A stretch of 56,382 nt of DNA from an uncultured Clostridia bacterium (lineage in GTDB: Bacteria; Bacillota; Clostridia; Oscillospirales; Acutalibacteraceae): positions 1 through 56,382 of the forward strand of contig CANPXD010000003.1 in the NCBI GenBank assembly GCA_947585615.1, in the 5' to 3' direction. The notes beneath the pieces were generated by a model. That model was not told the DNA's origin, searched no databases, and worked only from the letters and a program-made list of their open reading frames with translations. Below, one piece after another: positions 25,909 to 34,586 of this stretch. The translations under genes and the position numbers were made by a program. The first letter of the stretch is position 1. Each line of letters opens with the position of its first letter.

Positions 25909-26448
25909 ATGTCACGAATAGGCTTAAAGCCAATCGCTGTTCCTGCCGGTGTTGATTTTTCAGTCAACGGCAACATTGTAACCGTAAAAGGACCAAACGG
26001 TTCTCTTACCATGGATAAGCATCCGAATATCAGCGTCAGTGTTGAAGACAGCGAAATTAAGGTTGCAAGACCGAATGACGACAAGGAAAACAGAGCGCTT
26101 CACGGTCTTACGCGTTCTCTCATTGCCAATATGGTTGAGGGTGTAACAAACGGCTTCAAGAAGGTTCTTGAAGTAAACGGCGTCGGCTACCGTGTTCAGC
26201 TTCAGGGTTCAGATCTCGTTATGAACCTTGGTTATTCGCATCAGGTTGTAATGACTCCTCCGGAGGGAGTTAAAATCGAATGTCCGTCTGCAACTCAGAT
26301 TATCATTTCAGGTGCTGACAAGCAGGCAGTGGGACAGTTTGCAGCCAAGGTACGCGAAAAGAGACCGCCCGAACCCTATAAGGGCAAGGGTATCAAATAT
26401 GCTGAAGAGCATATCCGCCGTAAAGAAGGCAAAGCAGGTAAGAAATAA
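25909..26448 (+). CDS. rplF: 50S ribosomal protein L6
   Basis: Large-subunit protein near the sarcin-ricin loop, 179 residues. SRIGLKPIAVPAGV opening, two repeated beta-sheet domains, VNGVGYRVQLQG and the conserved C-terminal REKRPPEPYKGKGIKYAEE. AAGGAGGTG precedes it. Nothing unusual. Confidence 0.98.
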   Translation: MSRIGLKPIAVPAGVDFSVNGNIVTVKGPNGSLTMDKHPNISVSVEDSEIKVARPNDDKENRALHGLTRSLIANMVEGVTNGFKKVLEVNGVGYRVQLQGSDLVMNLGYSHQVVMTPPEGVKIECPSATQIIISGADKQAVGQFAAKVREKRPPEPYKGKGIKYAEEHIRRKEGKAGKK

Positions 26449-26466
26449 GGGAAGGAGTGAATTACA

Positions 26467-26826
26467 ATGGTTTCAAGACAGGATTCTAACAAGGCAAGAC
26501 AAAAGCGCCATAGAAGAGTGCGCTCAAAAATTTCCGGTACGGCTGAATGTCCAAGACTTAACGTATATCGCTCCCTCAGCAATATTTACGTTCAGCTTAT
26601 TGACGATGTCGCAGGCGTAACGCTTGTGCAGGCTTCAACAGTTGAAAAGGACTTCGCTCAGTACGGCGGAAACACACAGGCAGCTAAGGCTGTCGGCAAA
26701 ACATTAGCAGACAGAGCCAAGGCAAAAGGCATTGAAAAGTGCGTATTTGACCGCGGCGGTTACGTTTATCACGGCCGCGTTGCCGCAGTAGCAGACGGCG
26801 CCCGTGAAGGCGGACTTGAGTTCTAA
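26467..26826 (+). CDS. rplR: 50S ribosomal protein L18
   Basis: 5S rRNA-binding partner of L5, 119 residues. [26 protein letters not shown] and [26 protein letters not shown] are diagnostic. GGAAGGAG upstream, 19 bases to rpsE. Confidence 0.98.
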   Translation: MVSRQDSNKARQKRHRRVRSKISGTAECPRLNVYRSLSNIYVQLIDDVAGVTLVQASTVEKDFAQYGGNTQAAKAVGKTLADRAKAKGIEKCVFDRGGYVYHGRVAAVADGAREGGLEF

Positions 26827-26845
26827 CGAAGGAGGGAAATACTTT

Positions 26846-27343
26846 ATGGCAAAGATTGACGTGTCTTCAATGGAACTTGAAGAAAGAGTAGTTACCATCA
26901 ACCGTGTTTCCAAAACAGTAAAGGGCGGCAGAATTTACAAATTTTCCGCGCTTGTTGTTGTAGGTGATGGTAAAGGTCTTGTAGGCTTCGGTATCGGAAA
27001 ATCCGGCGAAGTTCCCGACGCTATCCGCAAGGGAATCGAAGATGCAAGAAAGAATATTATTAAAGTTGCTTTAAGAGGAACAACCATTCCGCACGAAATC
27101 AAGGGCAAGTTCGGCGCAGGTGAAGTCCTGCTTATGCCTGCCCCCAAAGGTACAGGAGTTATTGCCGGCGGCCCCGTGCGTGCAGTTGTTGAAACAGTAG
27201 GTATTGCGGACATCAGAACAAAAGCTATACGTTCAAACAATCCTTACAACGTTGTAAGAGCAACGATGAACGGACTTGCTCAGCTTCGCACAGCCGAAGA
27301 GGTTGCTGCGGTACGCGGTAAGTCTGCAAAAGAAATTTTATAA
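26846..27343 (+). CDS. rpsE: 30S ribosomal protein S5
   Basis: Decoding-fidelity protein of 165 residues. [20 protein letters not shown] opening, [44 protein letters not shown] and the LGRE-like C-terminus replaced by [16 protein letters not shown] 26846 is chosen for the GAAGGAGGG before it; an earlier in-frame ATG lies inside rplR. Confidence 0.97.
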   Translation: MAKIDVSSMELEERVVTINRVSKTVKGGRIYKFSALVVVGDGKGLVGFGIGKSGEVPDAIRKGIEDARKNIIKVALRGTTIPHEIKGKFGAGEVLLMPAPKGTGVIAGGPVRAVVETVGIADIRTKAIRSNNPYNVVRATMNGLAQLRTAEEVAAVRGKSAKEIL

Positions 27344-27356
27344 GGAGTGTGGAAAT

Positions 27357-27536
27357 ATGGCTGATATTAAAATCAAGCTTGTAAAAAGCTTAATCGGCAG
27401 CAAAAAAGATCAGATTGCCACCGCCCACTCACTCGGTCTCCGTAAAATTGGAAATGTAACAGTCCAGCCGAACAATGCGCAGACACAGGGTAAAATCGCA
27501 AAGATTTTACACCTTGTTGAAGTTTCTGAAGGCTAA
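27357..27536 (+). CDS. rpmD: 50S ribosomal protein L30
   Basis: Small ferredoxin-like-fold protein, 59 residues: [29 protein letters not shown] in parts, then the [14 protein letters not shown] strand. Starts at ATG 27357 with AAGGAG upstream. 16 bases to rplO. Confidence 0.97.
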   Translation: MADIKIKLVKSLIGSKKDQIATAHSLGLRKIGNVTVQPNNAQTQGKIAKILHLVEVSEG

Positions 27537-27552
27537 GGGGAGGTGTAGCAGA

Positions 27553-27996
27553 ATGAAATTACATGAACTTTCTCCCGCCGAAGGCTCAAAAAAAGCTGTT
27601 AAAAGAATAGGACGCGGCGCAGGCTCGGGTCAGGGCAAAACCGCAGGCAAGGGTCATAAGGGCGCAAAGGCGCGTTCCGGCTACAGCCGCAGTCCCGGCT
27701 TTGAGGGTGGTCAGATGCCTCTCCAGAGACGTCTTCCGAAAAGAGGCTTCAATAATATATTCAGAAAGGAATATGCTGTTGTAAATCTTTCATCGCTTGA
27801 GGAGAGATTTGAAAGCGGAGCAGTTATTGATGCCGAAAGCCTTAAAGCAAGCGGACTTATCAAAAAGGAACTTGACGGTATCAAGATTCTCGGAAAGGGC
27901 AGCGTTACAAAGGCGTTTACCGTTAAGGGCGCGGCCGTGAGTGAAGCCGCAAAGGCAAAGATTGAAGCTGCAGGCGGCAATGTGGAGGTGCTTTAA
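27553..27996 (+). CDS. rplO: 50S ribosomal protein L15
   Basis: Late-assembly large-subunit protein, 147 residues. [22 protein letters not shown], the Gly-rich [18 protein letters not shown] arm, [18 protein letters not shown] and the C-terminal [18 protein letters not shown]. The ATG at 27553 follows GGGGAGGTG. It runs directly into secY with no spacer. Confidence 0.97.
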   Translation: MKLHELSPAEGSKKAVKRIGRGAGSGQGKTAGKGHKGAKARSGYSRSPGFEGGQMPLQRRLPKRGFNNIFRKEYAVVNLSSLEERFESGAVIDAESLKASGLIKKELDGIKILGKGSVTKAFTVKGAAVSEAAKAKIEAAGGNVEVL

Positions 27997-29346
27997 ATGA
28001 TTAAGACCCTCGTTAATGCCTGGAAAATAGCCGACATCAGAAAGAAAATCATCTTTACGGCATTTATCATTTTGGTTTTCCGTATAGGTTCAATGATTCC
28101 GGTTCCCTTTCTTGATATAGCCGGTGAAATTGACATCGGTAAAGGAAACACAATTTTAACTTATTTGAGTCTTATGACAGGAAGTGCTTTCACATACGGA
28201 ACAATTTTCGCTATGTCAATCACTCCGTATATTAACTCTTCCATTATTATGCAGCTTCTTGCGGTAGCCATTCCGGCTCTTGAAAGACTGCAGAAGGAAG
28301 GCGAAGAGGGCAGAAAGAAGATTGCCTCCATAACGCGTTATGTAACTGTTTTGCTGGCAATTATTCAGTCGCTTGCATATTATTTCTTCCTTCGCGCAAA
28401 CGATTATCTTATGAAAGACGCAAGCGGCGCTGCGTTTACAGGCTTTGCCGCAGTATTCCAGGCTGTTGTTATTATTACTGTTCTCACAGCAGGAACTGCC
28501 ATCATAATGTGGCTCGGCGAACAAATTACGATAGACGGTATCGGAAACGGTATATCCATAATCCTTTTTGCAGGTATCGTGTCGCGTTTCCCGACGCTCA
28601 TTAGACAGCTTTTCCAGTATCTCAGCACAGGACGCACCGTTTATAAAGTGCTTGTTCCTCTTGTACTCGTGATATTTGTTTTGATGGTGTGCTACATTGT
28701 GTATATGGACAACGCAGAAAGAAGACTTTCTATCCAATATGCAAAGCGCGTTGTAGGACGTAAGATGTACGGTGGGCAGTCAACTCATATGCCGATCAAG
28801 GTCAATATGAGCGGCGTTCTTCCGATTATCTTTGCTTCCTCAATTCTTTCGCTTCCTGCTACCGTTCAGATGTTTATCTCTTCTGACAAATATGCAGGAA
28901 CTTTCTGGGAAAAATTCTTTGACGCTTTCCAGAGCGATTCCTGGTGGTATGCAGGTATGTATTTCGTATTTATAATCTTCTTTGCATACTTTTACAGCAC
29001 TATTCAGTACAATCCTATCGAAATGGCAAACAATCTCCGCAAAAACAATGGGGCAATCCCGGGTATTCGTCCCGGAAAATCAACATCGGATTATATTTTC
29101 AGAGTCATTTCAAGGCTCACGCTTATAGGCGTTCTTATGCTTTCGGTTGTTGCGTTATTCCCGATTATCTGGTCTCTCGTTTGTGACGCGGCTATTCCTC
29201 CGCTCACTGAAGGAGGAGACGATGGCGGTATGTCTATTTCATTAGGCGGTACATCAATCATCATTATGTGCGGCGTTGCTCTCGAAACCGTACGTCAGCT
29301 TGAATCCCAGATGATGATGCGTCACTACAAGGGCTTCCTTGATTAA
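27997..29346 (+). CDS. secY: Preprotein translocase subunit SecY
   Basis: Central channel of the Sec translocon, 449 residues, integral membrane with about ten helices. The plug/first-helix region FRIGSMIPVPFLDI, TPYINSSIIMQLL, GNGISIILFAGI and the cytosolic loop KRVVGRKMYGGQSTHMPIKVN identify it, with IPGIRPGKSTSDYI before the last helices. The acidic Gly-rich stretch near residue 405 (PPLTEGGDDGGMSISLGG) sits before the final helix. The ATG follows the rplO stop immediately and its ribosome site (GGAGGTG) is inside rplO. Confidence 0.98.
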   Translation: MIKTLVNAWKIADIRKKIIFTAFIILVFRIGSMIPVPFLDIAGEIDIGKGNTILTYLSLMTGSAFTYGTIFAMSITPYINSSIIMQLLAVAIPALERLQKEGEEGRKKIASITRYVTVLLAIIQSLAYYFFLRANDYLMKDASGAAFTGFAAVFQAVVIITVLTAGTAIIMWLGEQITIDGIGNGISIILFAGIVSRFPTLIRQLFQYLSTGRTVYKVLVPLVLVIFVLMVCYIVYMDNAERRLSIQYAKRVVGRKMYGGQSTHMPIKVNMSGVLPIIFASSILSLPATVQMFISSDKYAGTFWEKFFDAFQSDSWWYAGMYFVFIIFFAYFYSTIQYNPIEMANNLRKNNGAIPGIRPGKSTSDYIFRVISRLTLIGVLMLSVVALFPIIWSLVCDAAIPPLTEGGDDGGMSISLGGTSIIIMCGVALETVRQLESQMMMRHYKGFLD

Positions 29347-29368
29347 TACTGAAAGGGTTGTCAAAATT

Positions 29369-30001
29369 ATGAAACTGATACTTCTCGGCGCGCCCGGTGC
29401 CGGAAAGGGCACTCAGGCTGAAAAAATAGTTGAGAAATATAATATTCCGGCTGTTTCAACGGGAAACATCATTCGTGCAGCTCTTAAGGAGGGCACTGAA
29501 ATGGGACTCAAGGCAAAGGCTTATATGGAAGCCGGTCAGCTTGTTCCCGATGATGTTGTAATCGGAATAATTAAAGACAGATTAAAGGAAAAAGATTGCG
29601 AAAACGGTTTTATACTTGACGGTTTTCCGCGCACAATACCTCAGGCAAAGGCTTTAGAGGATATGGGCATCGCAATCGACAAGGCACTTGATATTGAAGT
29701 GCCGGATGAAAAAATAACCGCAAGATTATCGGGACGCCGCGTATGCTCCAAGTGCGCAAATTCTTATCATCTGCTTTACAAAAAACCAAAGGTAGATGGA
29801 ATTTGTGACGCGTGCGGCGGTGAACTCGTTCAGCGTAAAGACGACGCTCCTGAAACGGTTATGGCAAGATTGGCCGAATACCATGAAATGACCGAGCCGC
29901 TTAAAGAATTCTATGCAAACCTCGGCAAGCTTGTTGTTGTTGAGGGTCAGGAGGAGGTCGCGGATACAACCGCACTCGTCTTTAAGGCATTGGAGGATTA
30001 A
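29369..30001 (+). CDS. adk: Adenylate kinase, zinc-lid type
   Basis: Cytosolic enzyme converting AMP and ATP to two ADP, 210 residues. P-loop GAPGAGKGTQAEKI, AMP-binding VSTGNIIRAALKEGTEMG, DGFPRTIPQA, and LSGRRVCSKCANSYH. The long lid carries two Cys-x2-Cys pairs (CSKC and CDAC), a structural zinc site common in Gram-positive enzymes. Start at ATG 29369 with GAAAGGG upstream. One base separates it from map. Confidence 0.97.
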   Translation: MKLILLGAPGAGKGTQAEKIVEKYNIPAVSTGNIIRAALKEGTEMGLKAKAYMEAGQLVPDDVVIGIIKDRLKEKDCENGFILDGFPRTIPQAKALEDMGIAIDKALDIEVPDEKITARLSGRRVCSKCANSYHLLYKKPKVDGICDACGGELVQRKDDAPETVMARLAEYHEMTEPLKEFYANLGKLVVVEGQEEVADTTALVFKALED

Positions 30002-30002
30002 C

Positions 30003-30752
30003 ATGGTAGTGCTTAAAAGCAGCAGAGAGCTTGAACTGATGAAAGAGGCGTGCTTGATTTCTGCTGAAGCATTAATGGTGGCGGGAGAGGCAGTCAAACC
30101 CGGTATTTCCACTAAGGAAATAGACAGGATTGCATATAACCTTATAAAGAAAAGGGGAGCAAATCCCAATTTTCTGGGACTTTATGATTTTCCCGCTACC
30201 GCATGTATTTCCATAAACGATGAAGTTATCCACGGTATTCCCAAGGCTGACCGTATCATCCGGGAGGGTGATATTGTCAGCATAGATCTTGGGGCTGAAA
30301 AAAATGGATATAACGGCGATAATGCTGCCACTTTTGTTGCCGGGACTTGCTCTCCCGAAGCAAAGCGGCTGATAGACACAACTCGAGAAAGCCTTTATAA
30401 AGGCATTGAACAGGCTGTGGCAGGCAACAGAATCGGCGATATAGGACACGCGGTTCAGACCTATTGCGAGGAAAGGGGATACTCAGTCGTACGTGATTTT
30501 GTTGGTCACGGCGTAGGCAGGAAGCTTCACGAGGATCCAAGCGTACCCAACTTCGGACACGAAGGTCGTGGTATCAGACTGTTACCCGGAATGACATTGG
30601 CAATTGAACCGATGATCAATCAGGGAACCTATAAGGTAAAACAATTATCAGACGGCTGGACGGTCGTTACGGAAGACGGCAAACTTGCCGCTCATTTTGA
30701 GCATACCATTGCAGTAACGCCTAACGGCCCCGTTATTATGACGGCGCTCTGA
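30003..30752 (+). CDS. map: Methionine aminopeptidase, type I
   Basis: Removes the N-terminal Met from nascent proteins, 249 residues. Pita-bread fold with the metal ligands in SIDLGAEKNGYNGDNAATF (two Asp), GHGVGRKLHEDP (His), AIEPMI (Glu) and HFEHTIAVT (Glu). No N-terminal zinc-finger extension. Starts two bases after the adk stop with GGAGG inside the adk end. Standard place between adk and infA. Confidence 0.97.
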   Translation: MVVLKSSRELELMKEACLISAEALMVAGEAVKPGISTKEIDRIAYNLIKKRGANPNFLGLYDFPATACISINDEVIHGIPKADRIIREGDIVSIDLGAEKNGYNGDNAATFVAGTCSPEAKRLIDTTRESLYKGIEQAVAGNRIGDIGHAVQTYCEERGYSVVRDFVGHGVGRKLHEDPSVPNFGHEGRGIRLLPGMTLAIEPMINQGTYKVKQLSDGWTVVTEDGKLAAHFEHTIAVTPNGPVIMTAL

Positions 30753-30842
30753 TGTTTGCAATCAATTGCTGGCGATTACGCCGCGATGTGATTCCAGTTA
30801 AATTAAAACATCTTATTCGTATTAATACAGCGAGGTAAAATG

Positions 30843-31061
30843 ATGTCAAAGTCAGATATGATAGAAGTTGAAGGTACAGTGACTGAGGTTCTGCCGAACA
30901 CTACGTTTAAGGTATCGCTTCAGAATAATCACACTGTTTTGGCTCATATCAGCGGTAAGCTGCGGATGAATAACATCCGTATTCTTCCCGGTGACAGAGT
31001 TACGATTGAAATGTCGCCTTATGACCTGACAAAAGGTCGCATAATCTGGCGATCAAAGTAA
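30843..31061 (+). CDS. infA: Translation initiation factor IF-1
   Basis: Small OB-fold factor, about 72 residues, that binds the A site with IF-2 and IF-3. [42 protein letters not shown] and the end [12 protein letters not shown] are diagnostic. Two adjacent ATGs (30840 and 30843); the second is favoured by its distance from GAGG. The 90-base gap from map holds no gene; the KOW-domain gene often found here in Firmicutes is absent. Confidence 0.96.
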   Translation: MSKSDMIEVEGTVTEVLPNTTFKVSLQNNHTVLAHISGKLRMNNIRILPGDRVTIEMSPYDLTKGRIIWRSK

Positions 31062-31080
31062 TAAAAGGAGGATATTCAGA

Positions 31081-31194
31081 ATGAAAGTAAGACCTTCTGT
31101 AAAGAAAATTTGCGACAAATGCAAAGTAATCAAACGCAACGGAAAAGTAATGGTTATCTGTGAAAATCCGAAGCATAAACAGCGTCAGGGCTAA
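31081..31194 (+). CDS. rpmJ: 50S ribosomal protein L36, zinc type
   Basis: The smallest ribosomal protein, 37 residues: it opens [11 protein letters not shown] and has Cys11, Cys14, Cys27 and a His near 32 as zinc ligands, ending KHKQRQG. AAGGAGG lies before the ATG. Located between infA and rpsM as usual. Confidence 0.97.
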   Translation: MKVRPSVKKICDKCKVIKRNGKVMVICENPKHKQRQG

Positions 31195-31226
31195 GCCTGA
31201 ACTTATAAATCGGAGGTAAATATCAA

Positions 31227-31595
31227 ATGGCACGTATTTCAGGTGTTGACTTACCTAATGATAAGAGAGTTGAAATCGGTCTTACCTATATTTACGGTGT
31301 AGGCAGAACTACGGCTACTCAAATTATTGAAGCAACAGGAATAAATCCGGACACTCGCTGCAGAGATTTGTCTGAGGATGAAGTTTCTAAAATTCGTGAT
31401 TACATTGAAGAGAACGTAACAGTTGAAGGCGACCTTCGCAGAGATGTTGCGTTCGATATTAAAAGACTTAAAGAAATCGGTTGCTATCGCGGTATTCGTC
31501 ATATTAAGGGACTCCCGGTCAGAGGGCAGACTTCTAAAAATAATGCACGCACGCGCAAGGGTCCCAAAAAGACCATAGCAAACAAGAAGAAATAA
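31227..31595 (+). CDS. rpsM: 30S ribosomal protein S13
   Basis: Head protein contacting L5 and the P-site tRNA, 122 residues. [25 protein letters not shown] opening in parts, [19 protein letters not shown] and the basic tail [22 protein letters not shown] precedes it. First of the alpha-operon genes. Confidence 0.98.
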   Translation: MARISGVDLPNDKRVEIGLTYIYGVGRTTATQIIEATGINPDTRCRDLSEDEVSKIRDYIEENVTVEGDLRRDVAFDIKRLKEIGCYRGIRHIKGLPVRGQTSKNNARTRKGPKKTIANKKK

Positions 31596-31616
31596 TCGCA
31601 GGAGGAAACAAGCAGT

Positions 31617-32012
31617 ATGGCTACAAAAAAGACCACAACCTCACGCAAACGCCGTGAGAAGAAAAATATTGAGCGTGGTACAGTTCATATTCAGTCAACC
31701 TTCAACAACACTATCGTTACGATAGCCGATACACAGGGAAACGCTGTTTCTTGGGCGTCTGCCGGTGAAATGGGCTTCAAGGGTTCAAGAAAGTCCACTC
31801 CGTTTGCTGCTCAGACTGCTGCGGAAACGGCTGCAAAGGCTGCAATGGAACACGGAATGAAGAGTGTTGAGGTTTACGTTAAGGGACCGGGAGCCGGCAG
31901 AGAATCAGCAATCAGAGCGCTTGAATCAGTCGGTCTCAGCGTTACTCTTATTAAAGATGTTACTCCTATCCCGCATAATGGTTGTCGTCCGCCAAAAAGA
32001 CGTCGTGTATAG
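31617..32012 (+). CDS. rpsK: 30S ribosomal protein S11
   Basis: Platform protein near the mRNA exit, 131 residues. [55 protein letters not shown] and the end [20 protein letters not shown] upstream; 22 bases to rpsD. Confidence 0.98.
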   Translation: MATKKTTTSRKRREKKNIERGTVHIQSTFNNTIVTIADTQGNAVSWASAGEMGFKGSRKSTPFAAQTAAETAAKAAMEHGMKSVEVYVKGPGAGRESAIRALESVGLSVTLIKDVTPIPHNGCRPPKRRRV

Positions 32013-32034
32013 TATTTAATGGAGGTTACTTGAT

Positions 32035-32661
32035 ATGGCAAGATATACAGGACCTGCTTGCAAGCTTTGCCGCCGTGAGGGTAAAAAGCTTTTCCTCAAA
32101 GGGGACAGATGCTACACAAATAAATGTGCTGTTGAACGCCGTTCATATGCACCCGGTCAGCACGGTCAGAACCGCAAAAAAACTTCTGAATACGGATTGC
32201 AGCTTCGCGCAAAGCAGAGCGCACGCCGCTATTACGGTATTGCAGAAGGACAGTTTCACAAATATTTCCTTATGGCTGAAAGAAAGGCGGGCGTTACCGG
32301 TACAAACCTTCTTCAGATTTGTGAAACAAGACTTGATAATGTTGTTTACGAGGCAGGCTTTGCAAGCTCAAGAGCGCAGGCACGCCAGTTTGTAAATCAC
32401 GCGCATTTCACTGTAAACGGAAGAAAGGTAGATATTCCGTCTTATCTTCTTTCTGCCGGTGATGTTGTTGCTGTAAGAGAAAAAAGCAAATCCACAGATG
32501 AATTCAAAACAATCGCAGAGGCAAACGGCTCACGTCCTGTTCCTCAGTGGTTGGATAAAAAGGAAGACGCTATGGAAGTTAAGGTTCTCAGGGCTCCTGA
32601 AAGGGAGGAGATCGAGACGCCTGTTGAAGAGCATCTTATCGTTGAGTTCTACTCTAAATAA
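32035..32661 (+). CDS. rpsD: 30S ribosomal protein S4, zinc form
   Basis: Primary 16S rRNA-binding assembly protein, 208 residues. The N-terminus holds a zinc site with CKLC and a second CYTNKC pair (Cys9, Cys12, Cys26, Cys31). S4 RNA-binding domain with [27 protein letters not shown]. In E. coli S4 represses the alpha operon. A 55-base A+T-rich gap precedes rpoA. Confidence 0.98.
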   Translation: MARYTGPACKLCRREGKKLFLKGDRCYTNKCAVERRSYAPGQHGQNRKKTSEYGLQLRAKQSARRYYGIAEGQFHKYFLMAERKAGVTGTNLLQICETRLDNVVYEAGFASSRAQARQFVNHAHFTVNGRKVDIPSYLLSAGDVVAVREKSKSTDEFKTIAEANGSRPVPQWLDKKEDAMEVKVLRAPEREEIETPVEEHLIVEFYSK

Positions 32662-32716
32662 TAGTTGATCATTTCTTTTATTTAGTGCAACAAATAAATA
32701 TTTAGGAGGCTTTTAA

Positions 32717-33673
32717 ATGATTGAAATTGATAAGCCGAATATCAATATAGCAGAGTTATCTACTCAGGGAAGCAGAAGCGTTGGCAAATTCATTGTTGAG
32801 CCGCTTGAAAGAGGTTTCGGAACAACGCTCGGAAATGGTATGAGAAGAGTACTTCTCTCCTCTCTGCCCGGCTACGCTATCACTTCCGTTAAGATTGACG
32901 GTGTATTACACGAGTTTTCTACAATACCTCATGTTAAAGAGGATGTTACAGAGATTGTTTTAAATCTCAAAAATGTTATCCTTAAAATTCATGATGAGAG
33001 CGTAAAGACTCTTTATATCAAGGCGCACGGCGAAGGTGAAATCACCGCGGGCGATATTGAGCATAGCTCAGATGTAGAGATTCTTAATCCCGAGCTTCAT
33101 ATTGCTTATCTTGATGACGGAGCGGACGTAACAATGGAACTCACCGCAGACAGCGGCAGAGGCTATGTTCCCTGCGACCGTAACAAGCAGCTTATGAATC
33201 TTCCGATAGGAACTATTGCAATAGATTCAATATATACTCCTGTTCTTAAAGTGAATTACACAGTTGAGAACACTCGTGTAGGACAGCAGACAGACCTTGA
33301 TAAGCTTATTCTTGATGTTGAAACAGACGGAACGATCCCGGCTGATGAAGCAGCATCGCTTGCAGCTAAAATCCTAAACGACCATCTCAAACTTTTTGTT
33401 GACCTTTCAGAAGAAGTCGGCAGCAAGGAAATTATGGTCGAGAAAGATGACGACGGCAAAGAGAAGGTTCTTGAAATGACTATTGAAGAGCTTGATCTTT
33501 CTGTTCGTTCCTTTAACTGCCTGAAGAGAGCAGGTATTAATACAGTAGAAGATTTAATCGGTAAAACCGAAGAAGATATGATGAAAGTCAGAAATCTCGG
33601 CCGCAAGAGTCTCGATGAGGTTGTCTCAAAGCTCTCATCACTTGGTTTCGGACTTAGTCATGAAGAGGACTAA
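32717..33673 (+). CDS. rpoA: RNA polymerase alpha subunit
   Basis: Assembly platform of RNA polymerase and contact for activators, 318 residues. N-terminal domain with [31 protein letters not shown] in parts; an acidic linker (about 225-255); C-terminal helix-hairpin-helix domain with [22 protein letters not shown] and [13 protein letters not shown]. Complete. TTAGGAGG precedes the ATG, 14 bases to rplQ. Confidence 0.98.
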   Translation: MIEIDKPNINIAELSTQGSRSVGKFIVEPLERGFGTTLGNGMRRVLLSSLPGYAITSVKIDGVLHEFSTIPHVKEDVTEIVLNLKNVILKIHDESVKTLYIKAHGEGEITAGDIEHSSDVEILNPELHIAYLDDGADVTMELTADSGRGYVPCDRNKQLMNLPIGTIAIDSIYTPVLKVNYTVENTRVGQQTDLDKLILDVETDGTIPADEAASLAAKILNDHLKLFVDLSEEVGSKEIMVEKDDDGKEKVLEMTIEELDLSVRSFNCLKRAGINTVEDLIGKTEEDMMKVRNLGRKSLDEVVSKLSSLGFGLSHEED

Positions 33674-33687
33674 AGGAGGGAATTTCT

Positions 33688-34029
33688 ATGCCAGGCACCA
33701 GAAAATTGGGCAGGCCCACAGACCATAGAAAGGCTATGCTCAGAGGAATGGTCACTTATCTTTTAGAAAACGGCAAAATTGAAACAACCGTTACAAGAGC
33801 AAAGGAAGTTCGCGCAATGGCTGAGAAGATGATCACTCTCGGCAAGAACGATACCCTTCATTCAAGAAGACAGGTTCTTTCTTATGTAACTAAGGAAGAC
33901 GTGGTAAAGAAGCTTTTTGATGAAATCGCTCCGAAATATACAGAAAGAAACGGCGGTTATTGCCGTATTATCAAAACAGGCCCACGCCGCGGTGACGCAG
34001 CAGAAATGTGCATAATTGAGCTTGTATAA
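33688..34029 (+). CDS. rplQ: 50S ribosomal protein L17
   Basis: Large-subunit protein of 113 residues and last gene of the superoperon. [35 protein letters not shown] in parts, and [33 protein letters not shown] upstream. Followed by two strong hairpins ending the transcript. Confidence 0.98.
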   Translation: MPGTRKLGRPTDHRKAMLRGMVTYLLENGKIETTVTRAKEVRAMAEKMITLGKNDTLHSRRQVLSYVTKEDVVKKLFDEIAPKYTERNGGYCRIIKTGPRRGDAAEMCIIELV

Positions 34030-34050
34030 GATAATGCTTTTGCATAATAT

Positions 34051-34088
34051 GAATCTGCCTCTGCTGATTTGTCAGCAGAGGCAGATTC
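34051..34088. repeat. perfect 17-bp inverted repeat after rplQ
   Basis: Arms GAATCTGCCTCTGCTGA and TCAGCAGAGGCAGATTC around TTTG, with no T-run. It probably protects or processes the 3' end of the ribosomal transcript, with true termination at the next hairpin. Confidence 0.8.
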
Positions 34089-34096
34089 AGCCTATA

Positions 34097-34132
34097 GAAA
34101 ACCCTAAATCTCAATTGAGGTTTAGGGTTTTT
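34097..34132 (+). terminator. terminator of the ribosomal superoperon
   Basis: AAAACCCTAAA pairs with TTTAGGGTTTT and the inner CTCAA with TTGAG, one bulged G, followed by a T-run. Confidence 0.9.
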
Positions 34133-34134
34133 GC

Positions 34135-34295
34135 GTTATTTTAGCTGCGAGTATAACAATCGGTTCTGCCAAGGATAGTCAAACGTTTTGGTAAAATACA
34201 GAACCGCTGGACAATTGTATATTCAAGATTAGATTCAAAGCGGTATCATAAATACATTTATGAATTGGGCGTAAGAATTTCACGCTTAATAATGC
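34135..34295. other. gene-free gap with secondary structure
   Basis: No gene seen. One hairpin at 34161-34206 has perfect 8-base arms CGGTTCTG/CAGAACCG with inner CCAA/TTGG pairing; a smaller one (GCGT/ACGC) lies near 34269-34285. Purpose unknown. Confidence 0.4.
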
Positions 34296-34319
34296 AAAAA
34301 CCCCGATCTATTCGGGGTT
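34296..34319 (-). terminator. terminator of the tRNA-Arg gene
   Basis: Read on the minus strand: AACCCCGA-ATAGA-TCGGGGTT followed by T-run, 33 bases beyond the tRNA 3' end. A second small hairpin (GCTGAC/GTCAGC, 34325-34345) lies between. Confidence 0.85.
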
Positions 34320-34351
34320 CAGGCGCTGACCTCTTTTTTGTCAGCCTGCAA

Positions 34352-34427
34352 TGGTCTGCCCGAAGGGACTCGAACCCCCAATCTTCTGAATCGGAATCAG
34401 ATGCATTAGCCATTGTGCTACGGGCAG
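34352..34427 (-). tRNA. tRNA-Arg (anticodon CCG)
   Basis: 76-nt tRNA on the minus strand. The acceptor stem is CTGCCCG paired with CGGGCAG, discriminator A, and CCA is encoded (TGG at 34352-34354 on the plus strand). Anticodon arm TCTGA-TTCCGAT-TCAGA gives anticodon CCG, reading CGG. T arm GGGGG-TTCGAGT-CCCTT with two G-T pairs. The D stem has three pairs (GCA/TGC) with a mismatched fourth. Monocistronic with its own terminator. Confidence 0.95.
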
Positions 34428-34505
34428 ATATTTGCGGAATAAAAATTGTAAAATATATGGTGAAGTAATTTGATTTGCAAAAACAATTTTACTACTTAAA
34501 TAGTA

Positions 34506-34534
34506 TTGTTGTCAATGAAATTTTGTGTTATAAT
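34506..34534 (+). promoter_or_regulatory. probable promoter of the GH20 gene
   Basis: TTGTTG (34506-34511), 17-base spacer, TATAAT (34529-34534), about 50 bases before the start codon. Confidence 0.55.
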
Positions 34535-34586
34535 CAAAACGTCTTTACTTTCGGAAATAAGTTTGAACAGCATTTGGAGGAAAATG

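Noticed and set aside
28216-28737. Minus-strand open frame of 173 codons opposite secY
   Set aside because: Antisense shadow of a membrane protein gene; no ribosome site and no domain.
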